Source: Armatimonadota bacterium (lineage in GTDB: Bacteria > Armatimonadota > UBA10988 > DTZQ01). Taken from it: 7,181 nt of DNA. Within the stretch, counting starts at the first letter, position 1. Every line of letters begins with the position of its first letter. The translations under genes and the position numbers were made by a program. Below, piece by piece: positions 1 to 5,400 of this stretch. The stretch lies in NCBI GenBank assembly GCA_012961305.1, contig DTZQ01000490.1:1-7181 (forward strand), in the 5' to 3' direction. The notes beneath the pieces are model-generated. The model searched no databases and had not been told where the DNA came from. It worked only from the letters and a program-made list of their open reading frames with translations.

Positions 1-78
1 ACGAGCGTTTAGACTGTCCGTCTGCCCGGCGGCCAGTAGGTTTAGATGTGAGAGGTGTCCATGTATCTCCCCGATAAA
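1..78. other. Left edge with no recognisable gene
   Basis: No start codon with a ribosome-binding site, RNA gene or terminator is seen downstream of the TOPRIM-like gene. On the minus strand one alternative frame stays open from just after the stop of that gene to the window edge, which leaves room for a frameshifted continuation, but the translation is not recognisable. Confidence 0.4.
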
Positions 79-549
79 TCAGGAAGGTTTATGGCCCCTC
101 TCACACTCCCCCCTTTCTTCTAATTGTTGTAGAGCCATCGGCGTAAGGCCCAGTTTCCGAGCCAGGGTCTCTTCATCTCGCCAAAGCCATATCTCCAGTT
201 CAGGGGCAATGACAATATACTTGGCTCTCTCTCCCAAACCTCGTTGGTACAACATTTTTGGGAGCGCACCTTGCCAGGTGGAACGAGAGCGATAGCCTTT
301 TTCCTTACCGCTCCCCACGAAGTCTACGAGGAGAAGGACATAATCAAATTCCTGCCGGCTTCTAACAGCCGTCTCAACCCCCTCGTACGACGCCAGTTGA
401 GAAGGAGGAATATGCTTTTCTACCTCCCACCCGCCGGGAGGCAGGGATACCCTGAACGAAAGGACACGTTTGAGAACTGCCCGCAAAACGGCTACATCGT
501 CAGGCCCTTCCACCCATATTTTCAACCGCTTGCGTTCCCCTCTGCTCAC
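79..549 (-). CDS. TOPRIM-like protein, second gene of an ATPase/TOPRIM pair
   Basis: Encodes 156 residues from a GTG start at 549-547. That start overlaps the ATPase stop as GTGA and has a GGGAG ribosome-binding sequence 9 bases upstream (563-559), so translation is probably coupled. An in-frame ATG at 609-607 would extend the protein 20 residues into the ATPase gene and is less likely. Near the N-terminus is a strand ending in an acidic residue, IWVEGPDD (Glu14). A second hydrophobic strand, YVLLLVDF, has Asp76, and a third segment reads APELEIWLW (Glu117, Glu119). This order of acidic residues resembles the TOPRIM-like fold of the DUF4276/RloB-type proteins found beside AAA_21 ATPases, which are putative metal-dependent nucleases. 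The usual DxD is not clear, so catalysis is uncertain. The protein ends soon after the PELEIWLW segment, where relatives as I recall them continue, so the C-terminus may be truncated. The family call is from motif resemblance only. Confidence 0.6.
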   Translation of the reverse strand: MSRGERKRLKIWVEGPDDVAVLRAVLKRVLSFRVSLPPGGWEVEKHIPPSQLASYEGVETAVRSRQEFDYVLLLVDFVGSGKEKGYRSRSTWQGALPKMLYQRGLGERAKYIVIAPELEIWLWRDEETLARKLGLTPMALQQLEERGECERGHKPS

Positions 550-1283
550 AATACCCCACTCCCGAAGAGCCGTGCCAACTCGCCCCGCTGGGAAGGTTTT
601 CCCTCCCATCGCTCCACTTTGGTCGCTCCGTGGTCCAGTCGGAACCGCAATAAATGTGCGGGCTGGACCACTTCATCGAAGTCCAGAAGCAGGAGCGAAT
701 GGGTAGCGACAAGCACCTGGGCCCCTCCGTACTGAGCCAAGTTGTGCAATGCCTGTATCATCAATTCCAATGCTTGGGGATGAACGCCATTTTCGGGTTC
801 TTCGATGAGCCAAACCGTATCTTCCGTGTCCTCCGGCGGTAGGTAAGGAAGTATCGTCAAGGCCAGCAGCCGCAAGGTGCCATCGGAAACTGCCCATTGG
901 GGCACGGGACCACCGTTGTGAAAATGCAGTAATAGGTACAAAGCGTTGTCCTCCCGGCGCTGGTGGCACTCTATCCCTCCCAGAGGAAGTTCTATGCGGA
1001 GAAAATCCAGCCACTGTTCAAAGGCCTTTGGATGGTCTTGCTGCAAACGCATGACCACTTTGGGGAGATTGGAACCATACAAATCCAAGTGTTCACTGGC
1101 CGTAAAGGGGCATGGGTAGCGCATGAGAGCGGGATGGAGTTGAAGACGAAATACTCGGTTTTTCAAGAAATTGCGGAACCATCCCGTTCCATTGCGTCCG
1201 AGGAGAACGTGGAACGGGCCCAGCGGAACCCGAACGGCCTGGAGGCATTTGTAATTGTAGGCTTCCAGTTGTCGAATGCTCAT
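546..1283 (-). CDS. OLD/AAA_21-type ATPase with broken Walker A, probably internally deleted
   Basis: Encodes 245 residues from the ATG at 1283-1281, with GGGAAGG 11 bases upstream. The start is set by the typical SMC/RecF-like opening: LEAYNYKCLQAVRVPLG, then VLLGRNGTG. Later motifs are well kept: signature-like VSDGTLRLLAL, Walker B LIEEPENGVHP, and H-loop VLVATHS. These match AAA_21/COG4637-type ATPases that partner with TOPRIM or nuclease proteins. The oddity is that Walker A stops at GRNGTG (residues 29-34) and continues with Trp35 where Lys-Ser/Thr is required. It then goes directly into WFRNFLKNRVFRL, a stretch that in relatives lies well over a hundred residues downstream. The Q-loop region is also absent. 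Family members are usually about 340-400 residues, so an in-frame internal deletion is likely and ATP binding should be lost. It could be a decaying gene, an assembly error, or less likely a repurposed non-hydrolysing protein. It overlaps its partner by 4 bases. Confidence 0.75.
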   Translation of the reverse strand: MSIRQLEAYNYKCLQAVRVPLGPFHVLLGRNGTGWFRNFLKNRVFRLQLHPALMRYPCPFTASEHLDLYGSNLPKVVMRLQQDHPKAFEQWLDFLRIELPLGGIECHQRREDNALYLLLHFHNGGPVPQWAVSDGTLRLLALTILPYLPPEDTEDTVWLIEEPENGVHPQALELMIQALHNLAQYGGAQVLVATHSLLLLDFDEVVQPAHLLRFRLDHGATKVERWEGKPSQRGELARLFGSGVL

Positions 1284-1306
1284 GGTTATCGGTACCTTCC
1301 CACTTC

Positions 1307-1331
1307 GGCGCGAAAGCAGGGCCTTCGCACC
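1307..1331 (-). other. Possible hairpin in the leader of the ATPase mRNA
   Basis: In minus-strand RNA, GGUGCGAA (1331-1324) can pair with UUCGCGCC (1314-1307) across a 9-base loop, giving eight pairs including one U-G. The same pair would be a C-A mismatch in plus-strand RNA, so the hairpin favours the transcribed strand. It ends about 23 bases before the start codon and just before the ribosome-binding sequence. It has no U-tract, so it is not an intrinsic terminator. Its function is unknown and it could be chance. Confidence 0.25.
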
Positions 1332-1361
1332 CCAAAACAAGTTGAACCCTATTAGTGCACA

Positions 1362-1390
1362 ATTATACCCAATTCCCCGGAAAAAGTCAA
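1362..1390 (-). promoter_or_regulatory. Consensus sigma-70 promoter for the ATPase/TOPRIM operon
   Basis: On the minus strand, TTGACT (1390-1385) and TATAAT (1367-1362) are separated by exactly 17 bases. The -35 matches five of six consensus positions and the -10 matches six of six. Transcription would start near 1355, giving a leader of about 70 bases before the ATPase ATG. No other gene lies on that strand nearby, so it most likely drives the two-gene module. Confidence 0.75.
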
Positions 1391-1496
1391 CTTCCTGAAA
1401 GGGAATGGCGCTGCGGGGGAGAAATATCAAACTGGTTGTTACCTGCCTTCCTCCAATTTTGGCGGATTTGTAACCCTGGTGCGTATTAAAAATACT

Positions 1497-1503
1497 GGAG
1501 GAG
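1497..1503 (+). promoter_or_regulatory. Ribosome-binding site of the ECF sigma gene
   Basis: GGAGGAG lies 8 bases before the ATG at 1512. It selects this ATG over the in-frame GTG at 1479, which would add 11 residues and would place the ribosome-binding sequence inside the gene. Confidence 0.85.
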
Positions 1504-1511
1504 AAATCGTC

Positions 1512-2147
1512 ATGGCTGACCAACCTTCGCCCCCATCGCCAGCGCTTTCCGTCGCCGAGGGACTGGTGACCCAGGTTTCGGATGAGGCAGTCATTGACCG
1601 CTGCCTGCAGGGCGATTTGGAATGTTTTTCCATTTTGGTAGACCGCTACCGGGAGGCCATCTACGGTTTCGTGCGGCACCTCATCGGCGACCCGGAGGAA
1701 GCCTGCGATTTGGCCCAAGAGGCTTTCGTGCGGGCCTACGATGCTCTGCCACGCTTCCGCCCGGGGGCGAAGTTCTCCTCCTGGCTGTACACCATTGCCG
1801 CCAACCTGTGCCGCAGTTGGCTGCGCAAGCAGAAACACCGTCCCCTGTCCTTAGAAGAACTCTCCCCTGAAGGCGAACCAATCGGCCCGGAAGGGAGCCA
1901 ACTGGAAGTCGCCTCGCCAGAGGAAATCCATGCGCAGCGGGAGTTCCGCCGGCGCGTGTTGCAAGCGGTGAACCAACTGCCCACCAAGTACCGGCTGGTG
2001 GTCATCCTGCGCCATCTGAACGACCTGTCCTACCAGGAAATGGCCGAAGTGCTCAACCTGCCGGTAACTACGGTGGAGCACCGCTTGCGCACGGCGCGGG
2101 AGATGCTGCGGGGGAAATTGCGGCGCGAGTTGGAAGGGTGGCTGTGA
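1512..2147 (+). CDS. ECF-family RNA polymerase sigma factor
   Basis: Encodes 211 residues and directs RNA polymerase to a specific promoter set, probably in response to an envelope signal. Region 2 spans about residues 38-109 and includes the core-binding and -10 recognition helices (DLAQEAFVRAY, residues 66-76, then FSSWLYTIAANLCRSWLRKQ). A linker rich in Pro and Glu (about 111-140) leads to region 4 at about 147-205, with the helix-turn-helix LSYQEMAEVLNLPVTTVEHRL that reads the -35 element. There is no region 1.1 or 3, and the length is normal for RpoE/SigW-type sigmas. An unusual Pro/Ser/Ala-rich stretch of about 20 residues precedes region 2. The next gene starts 12 bases after the stop and opens with an anti-sigma-like domain, so the two form a sigma/anti-sigma operon. 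Many such sigmas activate their own operon, but no clear ECF promoter could be identified here. Confidence 0.93.
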   Translation: MADQPSPPSPALSVAEGLVTQVSDEAVIDRCLQGDLECFSILVDRYREAIYGFVRHLIGDPEEACDLAQEAFVRAYDALPRFRPGAKFSSWLYTIAANLCRSWLRKQKHRPLSLEELSPEGEPIGPEGSQLEVASPEEIHAQREFRRRVLQAVNQLPTKYRLVVILRHLNDLSYQEMAEVLNLPVTTVEHRLRTAREMLRGKLRRELEGWL

Positions 2148-2153
2148 GGAGGT
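2147..2153 (+). promoter_or_regulatory. Ribosome-binding site of the anti-sigma/A2M gene
   Basis: AGGAGGT begins on the last base of the sigma stop codon and lies 6 bases before the ATG at 2160. This near-perfect site fixes the start, so the anti-sigma-like N-terminal domain belongs to the same polypeptide as the A2M part. Confidence 0.85.
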
Positions 2154-2159
2154 GGGGTT

Positions 2160-2465
2160 ATGCGTGACCAGGAGCGCTGGAGCGAGGAGCAGTTATTGGA
2201 GCTGCTGCCGGCCTTTTTGGACGGCGAGTTGGACCCGGCCCAGCAGGAGCAGGTGGAGGCCCTGTTGGAGCGCAGTGAGGAAGCCCGCCGCCGGCTGAAA
2301 GAACTGGCCCGGCTCATTAATGCCTTAGATGAAACCATCACCACGCCCTCCGTGCCGGAAGGCTTCACCCCACAAGTCATGGAGCGCGTGCGCCAGCGGC
2401 AGGCGCAACGAGGATGGCGGGCCCGGTTCGCCCGCTGGCCGGTTGGCGTCTGGCTGCGCTGGGCC
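2160..2465 (+). other. Anti-sigma-like N-terminal domain lacking zinc ligands
   Basis: Residues 1-102 of the large protein. The pattern LPAFLDGELDPAQQEQVEALL aligns with the zinc-containing anti-sigma (zf-HC2) consensus, in which a His and two Cys follow as HLxxCxxC. Here the three ligand positions are Leu35, Ser39 and Ala42, and the domain contains no cysteine at all. It is Arg-rich before the membrane helix, which places it in the cytoplasm. Its position directly after an ECF sigma gene supports the anti-sigma reading. Confidence 0.7.
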
Positions 2466-5400
2466 GCAGAGGGAACTGCCTTGGTCGGCTTGCTCCTGCT
2501 GTTGCTCGTGCATCCCTGGAACCCCTCCGTCAGTCCCTCCGAGGTTCAAGTCCTCGTCCCACCCCAGTTCCTCTGTGCCAGCCGCGCCGCAGTGCGGGTT
2601 GTGGCCCGGCGACACGATACGGGCGAACCCTTGGCCCAGGCCCCAGTGTATCTGAGTTTGCACGGGTCGGGGCGCCACGCGACGCTGCTCACCGGCCGCA
2701 CCAATGGGCGGGGAACCCTGGATGCCTCCTTTACTCTGCCCCCGGACTTCGACGAGGGTTCCTACCTCCTCACCGTAGAGGCCCGCACCCGCTACGGCAC
2801 CGAGAGGGTCACCCAACCCGTTCAACTCCGCCGAGCCTACCGCATCCTGCTGACTACGGACAAGCCCGTCTACCAGCCCGGACAGACCATCCACCTGCGC
2901 ACCCTGACTTTCGAGGTGGGTACGCAGCGTCCGGCCACCGAACGACAGGTGATTTTCGAGGTGGAAGACCCGCGCGGCAACAAGGTGTTCAAATCCATCC
3001 AGCGAGTCAGCCAGTTCGGGGTTGCAGCCGCCGATTTCACCCTGGGCCAGGACATCTTACTGGGCCCCTACCGGGTGCGGGCAACGGTGGAGGGGAGGAG
3101 TTCCGAGCGCACGGTGGAGGTCAAACGCTACGCCCTGCCCAAGTTCAAAGTGGAGGTGCGGCCGGAACGCTCCTTCTACCTGCCCGGCGAGGAAGTGCGG
3201 GGGACGGTGCGGGCGGCCTATTTCTTCGGCAAGCCCGTGGCCCGGGCCAAAGTGTGGGTGGAACTGGCGACCTTCGACACCGATTGGAGCCCCTTCGCCA
3301 AAATTGAGGGGCGCACCGATGCGGAGGGGACGTTCACCTTCGCCTGCCGCCTGCCGGACACGGTTTATGGCCAGCCGGTCGCCCAGGGCCTTGGTTCCCT
3401 GCGGGTGGCGGCGACGGTGGTGGACGCTGCTGCCCACGCCGAAACGGCCAGTCGCTTCCTGCCCGTTTCCGCCCAGCCCCTCCTCTTGGACGTGCTGCCC
3501 GAAAGTGGCACCCTGGTGCCGGGGGTGGAGAACTTAGTTTACCTGCTGGCTTCCTACCCCGACGGCTCCCCCGCCCAGGTGGAACTCACCATTACCTCTG
3601 CCCAACCCCACGTAGTCCCCGTGGCCGCGGCTCGCCTGCACACCGACGCCACCGGCCTGGCGGTGTGGCGAGTTGTCCCGCCCGCCGAACGGTTGACCCT
3701 GCGGTTCGTGGCCCGCGACCGGCAGGGAAACCGAACGGAAGAAGTGCACACCCTCACCGTCACCAACCCCCTTCAAGCCCTGCTCCTGCGGCCGGATAGA
3801 GCCTTCTACCGCGCCGGGGAGACCCTGCACCTGCTCCTTCTGGCCCCGGGACGGACCACGGGCACTGCCTACCTGGACTTCGTCCGCGAGGGACAGACCG
3901 TCCACACCGCCAGCACGACCCTGACCAACGGCCAGGGAAGGCTGTCCTTCGACCTCCCGCCCGACCTGTTCGGAGCGCTGGAACTGCGCGCCTACTTGCT
4001 GAGCGAAGGGGGTTTGGTGCGGGACACGCGGCGGGTGGTGGTGGAATCGCCCCGCGATTTGCAGGTCACGGTGGAGGCCGACCGCGCCGTTTACCGCCCC
4101 GGCGAGGAGGCCCGGCTGCGGTTTGAGGTGAAGAACGCCGCCCAACCCAGGCCAGCCGCGCTGGGGGTGGACGTGGTGGACGAAAGCGTCTTCGCCCTCC
4201 GCGAGTGGCAGCCGCGAATGGAAAAGTTGTACTTCGAGTTGGAGGAGGAACTGTTGACCCCCCGGGCCGAGGTGCACAGGGTTTCCCTGCCAAAACTGCT
4301 TCAGCCGGGGGAGGAAGCGAGGGTGAAACCGGAACTGGGCTGCGCGGCCCTGGCGGCCTACGACCCCGGCTGGGATTTCGGCCTGAGGATGGTCAGTTCC
4401 TACCAGGCCAAAATGGAACGGGCCCAAGTCCGGCAGGAACGGTTCTTCGCCACCCTGCGGGTAATCGGTTGGGCCTTGCTCCTGCTGACGATGTGGGGCG
4501 GGTTCTCCTGGGCGGCCCTGCGGGCCGGAGGTATCCGGCGGCAGGATAATACGCGCTGGCAGTACTGGGGGAAGTTCCTGGGAATGGCGGTGATACTCGG
4601 CGGAAGCACCTTCTCGGTGGGAACCTGGCTGGCCCAGGGACTGTGGTGGTGGAGCGAATGGGCGGTGCTCCTCATGGCTGCGAGTGGGTGTTGGGTGCTG
4701 CTGACGGTGATTTTGCGTTTAATCCGCGTCCGGAGACGGGCCTGGCTGGTATTGCTGGCTCTCCTGCCCCTGTTGACGGTTTTTCTCCCCCCGGTTTTCC
4801 TTCGAGTGCGAGAGAAGGCCCGCAGGGGTCCTCCCCAGGCTGAACTACTGCAAGCAATGCCAGCAGCAGGAGAAATGGGGGCGCCGGGGATGGCGATGAT
4901 AGAGGGGGTTGAGGAAGAAAAGGCCCTGGCGCCGACTGCCAGGCCCCCGGAGAGGCCGGCTGCCCCGCCGCGCCTGCGCCGGTTCTTCCCGGAGACCCTG
5001 TACTCCAACCCGAACCTGCTTACCGATGAGCAGGGAAAGGCCGAGTTGCGACTGTCCCTGGCGGACTCGATTACCACTTGGCGGCTGTCCGCGCTGGCCT
5101 CCTCGGCCGCGGGCGAGTTAGGTGCGGCCACCTACAGCCTCCGGGTGTTCCAGGACTTCTTCGTGGACTTGGATTTGCCGGTAGCCCTCACCCAGGGCGA
5201 CGAAGTTTCCCTGCCCCTCGCCCTGTACAACTACCTCCCGGAGCCCCAAACGGTTCGCCTAAAACTGGTTCCTTCGCCCGCCTCGGCCGCCTGGTGCACC
5301 CTCTTAGGCCCCGCCGAGCGGGAGGTGAGGCTCCAGCCTAACGAAGTAAGGGTGGTTTACTTCCCCCTGCGGGCCGAACGAGTGGGCACCCACACCCTGA

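Larger units (their letters stand above)
1284..1511. other. Divergent intergenic region
   Basis: This 228-base stretch separates the minus-strand ATPase operon from the plus-strand sigma operon and contains no convincing gene. It holds the strong minus-strand promoter at 1362-1390, the leader hairpin at 1307-1331, and the ribosome-binding site of the sigma gene at 1497-1503. A promoter for the sigma operon must be here or upstream, but only weak candidates are visible: TTGAAC at 1342 with TATACC at 1364 (16-base spacer), and GGAATG at 1402 with TATCAA at 1425. Confidence 0.6.

Noticed and set aside
244..735. Open frame of 163 codons on the plus strand
   Set aside because: Antisense to the end of the ATPase and to the TOPRIM-like gene, whose motifs are clear; no ribosome-binding site.
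1469..1485. TGTAAC and CGTA resembling an ECF sigma promoter before the sigma gene
   Set aside because: The spacer is only 7 bases, against the 16-17 required.
1483..1495. GTATTAAAAATAC inverted repeat before the sigma ribosome-binding site
   Set aside because: Only five AT-rich pairs; too short to distinguish from chance.
1284..1838. Extension of the ATPase frame upstream of 1283
   Set aside because: It crosses the intergenic promoter and runs antisense through the sigma gene. The ATG at 1283 starts exactly at the family's usual N-terminus.
2414..3307. Open frame of 297 codons on the plus strand in another frame of the A2M gene
   Set aside because: Arg/Pro/Gly-rich shadow translation with no domain, lying within a frame that encodes clear A2M motifs.
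3534..4427. Open frame of 297 codons on the minus strand inside the A2M gene
   Set aside because: The translation is low-complexity (Gly, Gln, His rich) and is the antisense shadow of the macroglobulin-like domains.
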